From RUG11462 sp036308645 (GTDB lineage Bacteria; Bacillota; Clostridia; Oscillospirales; Acutalibacteraceae): a DNA stretch of 64,000 nt. Numbering within the stretch: position 1 is the first letter of the stretch; the number at the start of each line of letters is the position of its first letter. This document shows positions 17,581-26,598 of the stretch, one piece after another. The DNA lies in NCBI GenBank assembly GCA_036308645.1, contig JAXJVH010000013.1, forward strand, positions 4,147 to 68,146. Reading direction: 5' to 3'. The translations under genes were made by a program, and so were the position numbers. The notes beneath the pieces were generated by a model. That model was not told the origin of the DNA. It was given only the letters and a program-made list of their open reading frames with translations, and ran no database searches.

Positions 17581-18177
17581 CTATATTTTTGAACTGCCTT
17601 TTAAAATCGGGGTGAGTTTCTTGTATGTAAGCATACAAATTAAAGTATCGAGTAATCCTTTGAATATGTTAAACGGAGTGTTAAAAATAATCAAAGCCTC
17701 CCAAAGATTATCTACAGAAGGAAGTATAGCATGGTACATACCTATTATTGCTTCCATGGGCATAAACGCGGTGTAAATAGGATAAACGATATAGTAATTT
17801 GTAAATATTCCTATAACCGACATAACTACAGCGCCTAAAACCGAACCTAAAAAAGCGCTTTTTTTGGATTTATGCTTTTTATAAATAAGGCCTGCTATAA
17901 ATACAAATACCGCTCCGAGCAAAAAGTTAGACAATTCGCCGACGCCGCCGGTAGTGCCGATAGGCAAGTGCATAAGGTTTTTCAAAAGGCAAACCGCAAC
18001 GCCCCAAACAGGTCCGTAGGCAAATGACGCAATCAGCGCAGGTAATTCGGAAAAATCAAGTTTTATAAAACTCGGAATTATAAAACTTAACGGTATTTCA
18101 ATCATCATAAGTACAAATGCAAGCGCTGAAAGAATACCTGTGGCGCAAACCGCTCTTAAATGTTTGTTTTTGTTCAT
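17581..18177 (-). CDS. ribU: ECF transporter S component for riboflavin (RibU-like)
   Basis: A 198-residue membrane protein with about six membrane helices. The N-terminal ALAFVLMMIEIPLSF and the KLDFSELPALIASFAYGP segment are the hallmark of RibU-type substrate-binding subunits of energy-coupling-factor transporters. The FMN riboswitch directly upstream points to riboflavin as substrate. The shared ECF ATPase and EcfT subunits are not in the window. Expression should fall when FMN is abundant. Confidence 0.93.
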   Translation of the reverse strand: MNKNKHLRAVCATGILSALAFVLMMIEIPLSFIIPSFIKLDFSELPALIASFAYGPVWGVAVCLLKNLMHLPIGTTGGVGELSNFLLGAVFVFIAGLIYKKHKSKKSAFLGSVLGAVVMSVIGIFTNYYIVYPIYTAFMPMEAIIGMYHAILPSVDNLWEALIIFNTPFNIFKGLLDTLICMLTYKKLTPILKGSSKI

Positions 18178-18217
18178 AAGAAATCTCTCCGTAAAATAAA
18201 ATTTTTCTTTGAAACAA

Positions 18218-18405
18218 AAAATAAGACCCTGATAATATTACTATCATCAGGGCGCAAAAACATCTTATTTTTCTTTTTCCATCCGGACTGTAACCGTCGG
18301 CTGCGGAATTGCACCGCATCAGCTCGGCGTCTGCCGAGGTCGAGGGCTTACGGATTAAAAATTTAATCCGATTACCTCCGGTGGAGAATTTCACTCCGCC
18401 CCAAA
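18218..18405 (-). promoter_or_regulatory. FMN riboswitch (RFN element) of ribU
   Basis: On the minus strand the conserved RFN blocks appear in order: GGGGCGGAGTGAAATTC, CCACCGGAGGTAATC, a variable hairpin, AAGCCCTCGACC, CGGCAGACGCCGAGCTGATG, CGGTGCAATTCCG and CCGACGGTTACAGTCCGGATG. A terminator hairpin (CCCTGAT/ATCAGGG) with a T run follows at 18220-18256. FMN binding should terminate transcription before ribU. Confidence 0.97.
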
Positions 18406-18415
18406 GATTATTAAT

Positions 18416-18444
18416 ATTATAATACTGATATTATGTTTTGTCAA
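18416..18444 (-). promoter_or_regulatory. Consensus sigma-A promoter of ribU
   Basis: A perfect TTGACA (18439-18444) and a perfect TATAAT (18416-18421) on the minus strand, 17 bases apart, immediately precede the FMN riboswitch. Confidence 0.92.
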
Positions 18445-18491
18445 TGTTTTATGCAGAGTAAAAATTATAAGTTACAAAGTTTTTATATTTA

Positions 18492-18520
18492 TTGCAAATA
18501 GAGGTTTTATATGATAAAAT
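18492..18520 (+). promoter_or_regulatory. Probable promoter of the transglutaminase-like gene
   Basis: TTGCAA (18492-18497) and TAAAAT (18515-18520) are 17 bases apart on the plus strand, 44 bases before the start codon. Weaker than the other promoters listed here. Confidence 0.45.
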
Positions 18521-18564
18521 AATTAATATAATTAAAGAATTGATTTTACGAGGAGAGGTATTAA

Positions 18565-20073
18565 TTGAAAAAAACAGTTTCATTAATATTATGTTTTTCT
18601 TTAATATTTACCATTTTCGGAATATCAGTATACGCTGATAATAATTCAGCCGATATTTCAAACGGGTTAACTTATAAAGAATATGATTATTCTACCTCTG
18701 TTAAAAGACGTACTTCGGTTTCAAGCATAAAAAAGTTTTGTGAAACTCGACTTGAAAATTATTCGGAATGGATAAAGAATAATGCAGAGTTTACATTGGA
18801 ATGTCCTAAAAAGAATGTTTCGGACTTAAAATTGATAATGTATTTAAATGATATTTCTAATTTACTCAAAGGAAAAATAGGTAAGCAGTATGCAGTTTGT
18901 AATATTGTTTTTAATTACAGCGCAAGCAATTATAAATCTTTTAGTGCTTTTTCAAATAAATTGTTTTCTTTAAAAGAAGCCCTGAATTATCAGTGGTCAA
19001 GTTGGGGAGGATACAACCGACTGGGATTTAGTTTAGGTTCTTCATGGAGCGGAAATAATTATCAATTGCAAGTTTCATTGTTTGTAAACGGTTCCGGCAA
19101 CGATGGGTTTATTACAGCGACTGAATCGGAAAAAGATGTGCGAGAATATCATAATAAACTGATGTCGATTTATAAAAATGCAAAAGATTATGCGGGAACT
19201 GATAAATTTAAATTGGTTTATTATTTTTGTTGGTGGTTGGATAATAATATTAAATATAAATTTGTTTTTGATAACAGCCCTATAAATGCTTTTGCCGACG
19301 GCTATACGGTTTGCGGCGGTTATGCAAACGCTTTGAAAGATTTATGTAATTTGGCAGGAATCCCTGCGTTGGTTCCTACCAATGATAAACTTAATCACGC
19401 ATGGAATCAGGTTTATTTAAACGGCGAATGGTATACGGTTGATTTATGTAACGTTGTAAATTCAGTGGGCGGAAGTTATTATTATAAATATTTATTTAAA
19501 GACCCTGACGCTACGAGCGACAATGTACAAGTGGAAAATTCTATAAAAAAACAACTTATTACTCCTACTCCGTTTTTTATTGATTATAAAAATTACATTA
19601 TTAATAAAAAGATTAACATTTCTCATTTTTTAGGCGGAATTAAAAACGCCGAGATTAAAGTAGTATCTTCAAATAAAGATATTATCAGCGTTAGCGGTAA
19701 TACAATTTTGAATCCGAAAAAATGCGGAAAAACCACGCTTACTGTAAGCGTTAACCAAAACGGCAAAAGTTATGTGATTAAAAAAACTCTAATCAGCATT
19801 GTTCCTAAAACTCCGAAAGCGTCTTTTTACGGCGGCAAGGGCAAAATAAAAGCGGTTTATAAAAAGTCAGACGGCGCTACCGGATTTCAGGTAGAGTTAA
19901 AAAAAGGCAGTAAAACGAACTTCAAAAAGTTTAATACTAAAAGCAATGCGGTTAAGTTTATTGAAAATTTAAATAAGGGCAATTATTCAGTCAGAATGAG
20001 GGCATTTTGCAAAAGTAACGATAAAACAGGTTACAGTTTGTGGACAAAGTCAAAAACAATTAAAGTAACCTAA
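18565..20073 (+). CDS. Secreted transglutaminase-like protein with Ig-like C-terminal domains
   Basis: A 502-residue exported protein starting at TTG (ribosome site GAGGAGAGG six bases before). A signal peptide occupies about residues 1-25 (KKTVSLILCFSLIFTIFGISVYA). The transglutaminase-like core carries a Cys-His-Asp triad: cysteine in TVCGGYANAL, histidine in LNHAWNQVYL, aspartate in YTVDLCNV (about residues 250-300). Residues about 335-410 look like a bacterial Ig-like repeat and 415-500 like a fibronectin-type domain. It probably acts outside the cell as a peptidase or cross-linker on wall or peptide substrates; no sorting signal is seen. Confidence 0.85.
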   Translation: MKKTVSLILCFSLIFTIFGISVYADNNSADISNGLTYKEYDYSTSVKRRTSVSSIKKFCETRLENYSEWIKNNAEFTLECPKKNVSDLKLIMYLNDISNLLKGKIGKQYAVCNIVFNYSASNYKSFSAFSNKLFSLKEALNYQWSSWGGYNRLGFSLGSSWSGNNYQLQVSLFVNGSGNDGFITATESEKDVREYHNKLMSIYKNAKDYAGTDKFKLVYYFCWWLDNNIKYKFVFDNSPINAFADGYTVCGGYANALKDLCNLAGIPALVPTNDKLNHAWNQVYLNGEWYTVDLCNVVNSVGGSYYYKYLFKDPDATSDNVQVENSIKKQLITPTPFFIDYKNYIINKKINISHFLGGIKNAEIKVVSSNKDIISVSGNTILNPKKCGKTTLTVSVNQNGKSYVIKKTLISIVPKTPKASFYGGKGKIKAVYKKSDGATGFQVELKKGSKTNFKKFNTKSNAVKFIENLNKGNYSVRMRAFCKSNDKTGYSLWTKSKTIKVT

Positions 20074-20079
20074 ACTACA

Positions 20080-20115
20080 TAAAGAGAAGTGCCGATAAGC
20101 GCTTCTCTTTATTAT
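20080..20115 (+). terminator. Terminator after the transglutaminase-like gene
   Basis: AAAGAGAAGTGC pairs with GCGCTTCTCTTT across a short loop (one mismatch) and is followed by an AT-rich, T-heavy tail. Confidence 0.85.
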
Positions 20116-20141
20116 TTTTTTAATTAATATTAAAAAAACAC

Positions 20142-20170
20142 TTGAAATAACTGCGAAAATCTGTTATAAT
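20142..20170 (+). promoter_or_regulatory. Promoter of tRNA-Gln
   Basis: TTGAAA (20142-20147) and TATAAT (20165-20170) are spaced by 17 bases, 18 bases before the tRNA 5' end. Confidence 0.85.
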
Positions 20171-20188
20171 CTATTGGCGTTAATAAAT

Positions 20189-20263
20189 AGGGGTATCGCC
20201 AAGCGGTAAGGCACTGGATTTTGATTCCAGCATTCGTAGGTTCAAATCCTGCTACCCCTGCCA
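20189..20263 (+). tRNA. tRNA-Gln (anticodon TTG)
   Basis: A complete cloverleaf with the 7-bp acceptor AGGGGTA/TACCCCT, a D arm GCC/GGC, a 5-bp anticodon stem CTGGA/TCCAG around loop TTTTGAT, a T arm GTAGG/CCTGC with TTCAAAT loop, discriminator G and an encoded CCA. The anticodon TTG reads CAA/CAG glutamine codons. Confidence 0.97.
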
Positions 20264-20432
20264 AAAATCCCGTTCACGCAAGTGGGCGGGACTTTTTACT
20301 TCTTACCTATTACCTCTTCGCTCTTACATCGACCGAAACTCCACGGGATTTTTGGGAAGTAATAGGTAAGAGGTAATAAGTTAGGTGTGGCTCCGCCACG
20401 GATTATAAAGGCAAGTTTATGCCTTGCTCTTT
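20261..20432. repeat. Overlapping inverted repeats downstream of tRNA-Gln
   Basis: This gene-free stretch holds a terminator-like hairpin right after the tRNA (CCCG..CAC/GTG..CGGG, 20270-20291). It also has a perfect 13-bp inverted pair (20261-20273 with 20343-20355), the left arm of which includes the tRNA CCA end. A perfect 11-bp inverted pair (TTACCTATTAC at 20303-20313, complement at 20359-20369) crosses rather than nests with the first. Two small hairpins follow (TGTGGC/GCCACG near 20386-20400; AAGGCAAG/CTTGCC-like near 20408-20427). It looks like a palindromic repeat unit; no coding potential is seen. Confidence 0.7.
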
Positions 20433-20473
20433 TTGTTTTTTCAGCAAAATAAATTTATATTTATAAAAAATAC

Positions 20474-20502
20474 TTTTAATTAGTTATTTATTATGTTATA
20501 AT
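20474..20502 (+). promoter_or_regulatory. Probable promoter of the glycosyltransferase pair
   Basis: A perfect TATAAT (20497-20502) has a weak TTTTAA 17 bases upstream. An AT-only imperfect palindrome (20509-20531) sits just downstream and could be an operator. Confidence 0.45.
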
Positions 20503-20570
20503 TAAACAAATTAATTAGATTAATTAATTTGTTAGTATATAAATAATATTTTATATTTTTTAGAGGTCTT

Positions 20571-23399
20571 ATGAAAATTTCTGTTATTATTCCTGCATAT
20601 AACGCAGAAAAGTTTCTTGTAGAGTCACTACAAAGCGTTGTTAATCAAACTATAGATGATTTTGAGATCATCGTTATAGATGACGGCTCTACGGATTCTA
20701 CATTAGATATTTTGAAAAATTATGAAAAATCTTATGAAAACTTTAATGTAATCTGTCAAGAAAACGCAGGTCCTGCTGCCGCAAGGAATAAAGGTCTTGA
20801 TGTTGCAAAGGGCGAATATATTTATTTTTTCGACGCTGATGATGTGCTTGAACTTGACGCGCTTGAAAGCCTTTATGCCACAGCGCATCGGAGAAAATCA
20901 GATCTTGTTATAGCAAAATATGATATTTTTAATCAATTTAAGCATATTGAGGTAAAAAATATTAATGAACTTGTGGCAAAGCGAAAAATAGATAAATACG
21001 ATCTTAAAATTTTGTGGACATTTTCTCTTTGGAATAAACTTTTTAAAAAGCAGATTATTGATGAAAATAATTTCAGATTTAAAGATTTATGCTATTCGGA
21101 AGACGCAGAGTTTTTGATGAAATATGTTTATGCTGCAAAACGCATAACGGGATTGGATAAAGTGGTTTTGCATTACAGAAGAATAGCGGTAACTGTGCAG
21201 GACGAAGATTCTTCTATAACCGCTACACTTGATTCACGAAAAATATCTGATTATATTACCGCTCATGATTTAGTGCTTAAACATGCCGAGAAAAGTATCT
21301 TGAAAGATTTTTCGGAGTACGGTTCATTATCTGCCGCAATGCAAGAGAACTTTGAAATTAATTTATATATTAATGAAATAATTAAAAAAGAACTGCAAAT
21401 TTTATTAAATCAGTTTTATTCAAAGTTTTGGAATTTAAGCGATACCGATACCGAAATGATTGTAAATGAAATCAATTTAAAGTTAAAAATGCTTAACTTA
21501 AAATCTTTATCCGAACTTCAATGCGCACATTTTGATTTGCCTTTGCTTAATCTTCCTAAAAATTCAGATGAATTGTTGGAAGTGGCTTGTTTTACGGCGG
21601 TTTTGTATGGAAATGAGGAGAATAGCGAAGATTTTGTTTCTTGTTTAAGTAGCCTTGTTTTACAAAATTTTGTTCGTTTTAAAATATATTTGCCTGCTGA
21701 TATGAAAGAGTATGCAAAATCCGGTGGGTTTTGCCAGAAAAATATTTTTTATATTGACGCTGAAAACGAGGAAGAATTATTTAAAAAATCGCTTGCTTCA
21801 GTCGATACCGAATATATCATTTTCTGCAATCCGAAAATTGTTTATTACAACAGCGCATTAAGAGTCGTTTATAAAAAGTATTTATATTCTAAACCTGATT
21901 TTGTTACCGAATTGATTTATCATGGTAATTTTGGCGAAATTCAGCCTGTAACATTGAATAATATTTCCATTAAATCATTGTCATACGGCAAAAAGTATAA
22001 CCAAAATTTGCAAATGGATTATACTTTGGCTAATAAGTTTTTTAAAGTTCGGTTTTTAAAAGAGAAACTTAATCCTAATCAAAGTATTTTAGAAAATCTT
22101 CCTGATTTATATAAAAAAGGATACTTCTTGTTTGATAACGACGGCATTGTTGTTTTTAACGACTCAAATGATAATTTTAAAGATTTTATCAGTACCGACC
22201 AAAGTATAGATTATATTAATCGTTATATGGAAGATAAGAAAGTTTCGCTTAAAAGCGAAAGATTGCGTGTGAAATCCGGCGAATCTTTAGTAAAACTTCA
22301 GTATTTAAAAAATAATTCTTTAGGAAATATTATTAAAAATATTACTATTTTTATATATAAAAAGCGTAAACTCAAAAATCGAACTTTATTCTTTTCAATC
22401 AGAAAAGACGGCGAACTCGAGGGCAATGCAAAGGCTTTGTATCCTTATGTAAAGGGCAAAAAGAAAATTTGTGCAAAGCGTTTGCCTCATAACTTCCTTT
22501 ATGAACTTAAAATGATTAGAAATATTATGACCAGCCGTGTTATAGTAAGTGATGATTATATCAGATATATTCGCCACTTTGCAGTTAAACCCGAACAAAA
22601 AGTTATCCAACTTTGGCATGCCTGCGGCGCATTTAAGAAATTCGGCAGACGCGGGACTAATATTTCCATAGCAACCGATCTTGCCACTCATGCACAATAT
22701 AATCTTGTTTGCGTTAGCGGAGAAAATGTCAGAGAAGTTTATGCCGACGCTTTTGATATTGATTTAAGAAAAGTTTCGGCGCTCGGCTGCCCTTCTACCG
22801 ATAAGTTTTTTGATACGACTGTTGTTGAGAACATCAAAAATAAGGTTTATTCCGAATATCCTCAATTTAAAGATAAAGAAATAATCGTTTATGCGCCTAC
22901 TTTCAGAGACGTAGGTGATGACAGAACTGTTTTTACGCCTGAAATTAACTTTGATGAATTATCGGCTTCTCTTTCGGATAATCAGATTTTTATAGTTTGC
23001 CCGCATCCTATAATGAAAAATAAGATTGTTGATAAAGAATATAAAAACATTTTTGTTATCAGAGATTTTTCTACCGATGATATAATGTTAATTTCCGATA
23101 TGCTTATTACTGATTATTCGTCGGTTATTTTTGAATATTCTTTGCTAAATAAACCTATTGCATTTTACTGCTATGATCTTGCAACTTATAATCGTGATTT
23201 TTATTTAAAATATCCCGAAGACTTACCGGGAGAAGTGCTTAATAATCAGCAAGAACTTTTTGATTTTTTGAAATCCGACGACAGGCATAAGGTTTCTGAT
23301 AAGCATAAAATTTTTGTTGAAAAATATATGTCTGCTTGCGACGGAAACAGCGGAAAAAGAATTGCAAATTTAATTAACAATTATCTTGGAGATAAATAA
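20571..23399 (+). CDS. Bifunctional GT2 glycosyltransferase / CDP-glycerol glycerophosphotransferase (TagF-like)
   Basis: A 942-residue fusion. Residues 1 to about 230 are a GT-A family 2 glycosyltransferase (SVIIPAYNAEKFLVESLQS, VIDDGSTDS, FFDADDVL with the DxD motif). A poorly conserved middle region follows. From about residue 600 to the end lies a TagB/TagF-type CDP-glycerol:polyglycerophosphate transferase (QLWHACGAFKKFG, VYAPTFRD, CPHPIM, LITDYSSVIFEYSLLNKPIAFY, DLPGE). It should build teichoic-acid-like or capsule glycerol-phosphate glycopolymer at the inner membrane face. The ribosome site is weak (AGAGG before ATG). It is followed two bases later by a related transferase. Confidence 0.9.
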   Translation: MKISVIIPAYNAEKFLVESLQSVVNQTIDDFEIIVIDDGSTDSTLDILKNYEKSYENFNVICQENAGPAAARNKGLDVAKGEYIYFFDADDVLELDALESLYATAHRRKSDLVIAKYDIFNQFKHIEVKNINELVAKRKIDKYDLKILWTFSLWNKLFKKQIIDENNFRFKDLCYSEDAEFLMKYVYAAKRITGLDKVVLHYRRIAVTVQDEDSSITATLDSRKISDYITAHDLVLKHAEKSILKDFSEYGSLSAAMQENFEINLYINEIIKKELQILLNQFYSKFWNLSDTDTEMIVNEINLKLKMLNLKSLSELQCAHFDLPLLNLPKNSDELLEVACFTAVLYGNEENSEDFVSCLSSLVLQNFVRFKIYLPADMKEYAKSGGFCQKNIFYIDAENEEELFKKSLASVDTEYIIFCNPKIVYYNSALRVVYKKYLYSKPDFVTELIYHGNFGEIQPVTLNNISIKSLSYGKKYNQNLQMDYTLANKFFKVRFLKEKLNPNQSILENLPDLYKKGYFLFDNDGIVVFNDSNDNFKDFISTDQSIDYINRYMEDKKVSLKSERLRVKSGESLVKLQYLKNNSLGNIIKNITIFIYKKRKLKNRTLFFSIRKDGELEGNAKALYPYVKGKKKICAKRLPHNFLYELKMIRNIMTSRVIVSDDYIRYIRHFAVKPEQKVIQLWHACGAFKKFGRRGTNISIATDLATHAQYNLVCVSGENVREVYADAFDIDLRKVSALGCPSTDKFFDTTVVENIKNKVYSEYPQFKDKEIIVYAPTFRDVGDDRTVFTPEINFDELSASLSDNQIFIVCPHPIMKNKIVDKEYKNIFVIRDFSTDDIMLISDMLITDYSSVIFEYSLLNKPIAFYCYDLATYNRDFYLKYPEDLPGEVLNNQQELFDFLKSDDRHKVSDKHKIFVEKYMSACDGNSGKRIANLINNYLGDK

Positions 23400-23401
23400 A
23401 A

Positions 23402-24409
23402 ATGGAATTGAAGAGTGTTGAATTTATAAACAGCAACGGACAGGGTATTAATGCTGATTTATTGTGTGTAAAAGAGTATTTATCAAAAAGTGAAAATTAC
23501 GAATATAAATTTCTTTCAGGCAGAGAAAAAGGCAATAAGAATCCGTTTGAAAAAAAAGGATTACGGACGCGAAGGAAAGTTTTTTGCAATAATATTTCTA
23601 ACGCTGTTTGCACAGACGCGTCAATTCCGATTAAACTAAACCCTAAGGCGAAAAGTTCAAAGCGTATTTTGATGTTAGTGCCTTATGATAATTATTTTAA
23701 ACTTGCAAATTTGATATATAAAGGCAAACGAGTGAATTCAAAAAAGTCATTTTCAAACTTTACCCATATTTTGCCCGGTTCAAAATTCGGAACAGATTTA
23801 TTAAGCAGTTTTTATCAGTTTAAAGGCAAGATTATTGAAAATGTTAATTCTCCGTTTTCATACAGCCTTTTCAAAGAGGAAAAGCGCTGCGAAGCAAGAA
23901 AAATGATTGAATTTTATTTTCCGCAGGCTAAAGGTAAAAAAATAATTTCTGTTATTACAACAGTTGCAAAATCAAATAAACAGTTAATTGATACAAAGAA
24001 ATTTTTAGATTCATTAGATGAAGAATATTTTGTTTTGACTAATTGTATGGAGATTTTTGAACAGTTAGAAGAGATTTCAAATAAATATTCTAAACGGTTA
24101 GGTTATATTAAAAACTTAATTCAGGCTGAAAATGTTTTATATGTATCAGATTGTTTGATTACCAATATCGGAAGGCATGCGGCGGAGTTTTGCGTGACCG
24201 GAAAGCCTGTTTTTTGTTTAAGATACAGAAATAATGCTTTTGAGAAATATATGAACAGGAAATTTGAAAGTATGTATATTGATTCTATTGATGATAAAAC
24301 TTTCAATAAATTATTCTGCGCCTACTCGGAACAAAAAAGATTCAGAGATTATTTTTCTTATAGTTCAAATGAAAATCCGTGTGAAATAATAAAAAATATC
24401 ATTGATTAA
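23402..24409 (+). CDS. Divergent TagF/CDP-glycerol transferase-like protein
   Basis: A 335-residue protein two bases after the GT2/TagF fusion, with TGGAGAT before its ATG, so made from the same transcript. Its C-terminal part (VSDCLITNIGRHAAEFCVTGKPVFCLRYR) matches the shape of the TagF segment DMLITDYSSVIFEYSLLNKPIAFY, but the conserved TDYSS serines are replaced by TNIGR. A GT-B-like Rossmann pattern is visible around KKIISVITTVAKSN. It may be an accessory or altered-specificity transferase of the same polymer pathway; function is inferred from similarity and context only. Confidence 0.6.
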   Translation: MELKSVEFINSNGQGINADLLCVKEYLSKSENYEYKFLSGREKGNKNPFEKKGLRTRRKVFCNNISNAVCTDASIPIKLNPKAKSSKRILMLVPYDNYFKLANLIYKGKRVNSKKSFSNFTHILPGSKFGTDLLSSFYQFKGKIIENVNSPFSYSLFKEEKRCEARKMIEFYFPQAKGKKIISVITTVAKSNKQLIDTKKFLDSLDEEYFVLTNCMEIFEQLEEISNKYSKRLGYIKNLIQAENVLYVSDCLITNIGRHAAEFCVTGKPVFCLRYRNNAFEKYMNRKFESMYIDSIDDKTFNKLFCAYSEQKRFRDYFSYSSNENPCEIIKNIID

Positions 24410-24427
24410 AACAGTATTAGTTGCATT

Positions 24428-24466
24428 AAAAAAGAACTTTTGATTTGTTTTCAAAAGTTCTTTTTT
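24428..24466 (+). terminator. Terminator after the glycosyltransferase pair
   Basis: A perfect AAAAAAGAACTTTTGA stem with complement and a 7-base loop, ending in a T run. It marks the end of the chromosomal unit left of the IS element. Confidence 0.88.
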
Positions 24467-24504
24467 CGATTAGTGCTTTAGCGAAGAAGAAATCGACGAA
24501 GGAG

Positions 24505-25185
24505 ATTTCTTAACAACCGCCCGCTATGCGGGTGGGATTCAAGCTTAAGCAAAGAAACATCAAATCTGCTATAATGGTGAATGTTCAAGCCACCAAAAAA
24601 GACAGAAAGGATGTTTCTTATGGCAAATAGTTTAGCACATACAAAATGGGTATGCAAGTACCATATAGTATTTGCACCGAAATATAGGAGAAAAATAATA
24701 TATAATCAGTTGCGAGCGGATATACAACAGATAATAAAAGATTTATGCAAATGGAAGGGTGTGGAAATAATAGAGGGCATATGATGCCAGACCACGTACA
24801 TCTAGTGTTAAGTATACCTCCAAAGATTAGTATATCGGCATTTATGGGTTATCTGAAAGGAAAAAGCGCAATGATGATTTTTGAACGACATGCGAATCTA
24901 AAATACAAGTTCGGAAATCGCAACTTTTGGGCGACGGGATACTATGTAAGCACAGTAGGGATAAATACCGCAACGGTGCAGAAGTATATCCGAGAGCAGG
25001 ACAAGCAAGACCAAATAGAAGATAGATTGAGTAGAAAAGAATACACCGACCCTTTCAAGGGTAGCAAGTAATCGTACCACAATGGCTTGAACAAAGTGAA
25101 AGCCAGCGTCATTTAGGCGCTGGCTTCTATCACGGCCTTATAGGCCGCTCGTCATGCCACCCCTCTTAGGGGTGGTCATGACTTA
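24505..25185 (+). mobile_element. IS200/IS605-family insertion sequence (degenerate)
   Basis: A short element carrying one Y1 transposase frame and subterminal hairpins instead of terminal inverted repeats, as expected for IS200. Left hairpin CCGCCCGC/GCGGGTGG is at about 24517-24535. Right-end hairpins are GCCAGCG/CGCTGGC (about 25101-25125), a GGCC/GGCC stem near 25135-25147 and CCACCCC/GGGGTGG (25156-25176). Exact ends cannot be fixed without a second copy; limits given are approximate. Confidence 0.75.
24620..25071 (+). pseudogene. tnpA: IS200-type transposase TnpA, frameshifted
   Basis: The protein begins MANSLAHTKWVCKYHIVF with a strong ribosome site (AGAAAGG). Its first frame ends at a TGA at about 24782, while the continuation (MMPDHVHLVLSIPPK onward) is in the next frame. 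Restoring one base around 24774-24780 would rejoin a 150-residue Y1 transposase with the HUH motif DHVHL and the catalytic tyrosine in GYYVSTVG. The whole rest is intact, so the loss is recent. Sequencing error or a programmed shift cannot be excluded, but there is no obvious slippery run. Confidence 0.82.
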
Positions 25186-25443
25186 GGGATATAATTCATT
25201 AAAAGGTCTTGTAAAATTAGACGCTATTGGTTATCTGTTTAAACTTATATATTTCATAGCAAGGCTATTTCACTCGTAGCAAGGCGAATTTCATTGAAAA
25301 AAGCAAGCCTTTCGACTTGCTTTTTTCTTGTCTGTGGGGTACGAAAAAGATGTTTTTGCATTTTTTGCGGGTAGAGCTGAACTCTCGCAATACTTTTATT
25401 TTAAAGCAGTTGTTTTTGAGAATTAGCATAAAGCTGATAGATT
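25186..25443. other. Gene-free stretch between IS element and TIR/peptidase operon
   Basis: No credible gene is seen. It contains two near-direct copies of a TAGCAAGGC-containing unit (about 25258-25266 and 25278-25286) and a strong bidirectional terminator (AAAAAAGCAAG/CTTGCTTTTTT, 25297-25326), placed to end the minus-strand peptidase operon. A junction between chromosome and mobile DNA may lie here, but no attachment site can be proven from one side. Confidence 0.55.
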
Positions 25444-26592
25444 TCATATTAAATCACTATTTTTATATGTGTCTGATAATCCTAAAATTTTACTCATATT
25501 TATTAATCCATCGATATCAATCAGACCATCATAAATATTATCTGCTCTCTTTTCTAACTCATTAAAGCATTCTATCATTAAGTTCGTAATTCTATTCTCA
25601 TATCTAACAACCGTATTCTGTATCATTTCTTCAAATGATTTTTCAACTTGCTCAAAATACAGACCGACATAATTACGGAAAAAGCCCAATCTAATAGATA
25701 CGGAGGATTCAAACGATTCTTCAGACACAGTCATATGTTGCATAGCCAATAATTGAAGATTCATTATTTCCAAAAACAATGCCTGTCCAGCCAATAATTT
25801 CTTATTGATTTCGTTATTGAATTCCACCTGAATGTAATTAAAAATTATAGCATAAGCGATTGCATCCGCAAAACACTCTTCTAAAACACCACTATTTTCA
25901 TTAATAATACTTTTTTGCTCTTGAATTAAAATAACGTAATCTTTATCAATAAATTTCTTTTCGTATTCAGTATATAATTCACATAAAATATCTTGTATAT
26001 CTTTCAGTAGCGAAATCCAATTTTCATTAAAATTAATATTAAATAAGTCATCGGTGTGAGTATGATTTAACACTTTGTAAACCCAATGACCTAATTCATG
26101 ACCAATAATGTAATATTCTTGAATGTTACTAATAAAATCCAAAAAATCCTGTGACCTAACATTGGTTTTTAAAGGACCTAATGCTACTTTATTTAAACCG
26201 TAATATGTTAATAAGACTTCATCATTTTCAAGCAAAGCATCCTCTGCAAATAATTCATAAGATAATTTCCATATGTCATAACCTGCATCATTTTCACCAA
26301 AATAAATTGCATTAAACAGCCGGTTAATTTCATTTAAATAACGATCATATAAAACATAGTATTTATATTTATTCTGTTTCATTTTCACTGGAAGAACCGT
26401 ACTGTATTTATTGTAAGTATTACAAATAATCAGATTGGGAATGAATTCTGCATCAAAATTTTTTATGATTGAAGATAGGCAATTATCATATATTGTTTTA
26501 ATCCTATTATATTCATTTTCTGAAAAATCATCTTTTTGATTATGTGTTCGAGAAATTTCAACGAACTTGGAAACCATATCATCTATATTCAT
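25444..26592 (-). CDS. HELGH zinc metallopeptidase of a TIR-associated operon
   Basis: A 382-residue protein with a zinc-binding HELGH at residues 165-169 (YYIIGHELGHWVYKV). A likely third-ligand helix LEECFADAIAYAI (about 237-250) is the pattern of zincin peptidases such as the ImmA/IrrE and M48-like groups. No signal peptide or membrane segment is seen, so it should act in the cytoplasm. It starts six bases after the small membrane-protein gene and is the last gene of a three-gene operon with a TIR protein. In such systems a peptidase usually activates or executes a suicide response; that role is inferred. AT-rich, unlike the neighbouring recombinase genes. Confidence 0.75.
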   Translation of the reverse strand: MNIDDMVSKFVEISRTHNQKDDFSENEYNRIKTIYDNCLSSIIKNFDAEFIPNLIICNTYNKYSTVLPVKMKQNKYKYYVLYDRYLNEINRLFNAIYFGENDAGYDIWKLSYELFAEDALLENDEVLLTYYGLNKVALGPLKTNVRSQDFLDFISNIQEYYIIGHELGHWVYKVLNHTHTDDLFNINFNENWISLLKDIQDILCELYTEYEKKFIDKDYVILIQEQKSIINENSGVLEECFADAIAYAIIFNYIQVEFNNEINKKLLAGQALFLEIMNLQLLAMQHMTVSEESFESSVSIRLGFFRNYVGLYFEQVEKSFEEMIQNTVVRYENRITNLMIECFNELEKRADNIYDGLIDIDGLINMSKILGLSDTYKNSDLI

Positions 26593-26598
26593 AATACA

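Noticed and set aside
20261..20432. CRISPR array downstream of tRNA-Gln
   Set aside because: The repeats are inverted, only two of each, with no spacers or cas genes; no CRISPR array is seen anywhere in the window.
24620..25071. Programmed frameshifting for IS200 TnpA
   Set aside because: No slippery heptamer is seen at the junction and IS200 transposases are normally one frame, so decay is the simpler reading.
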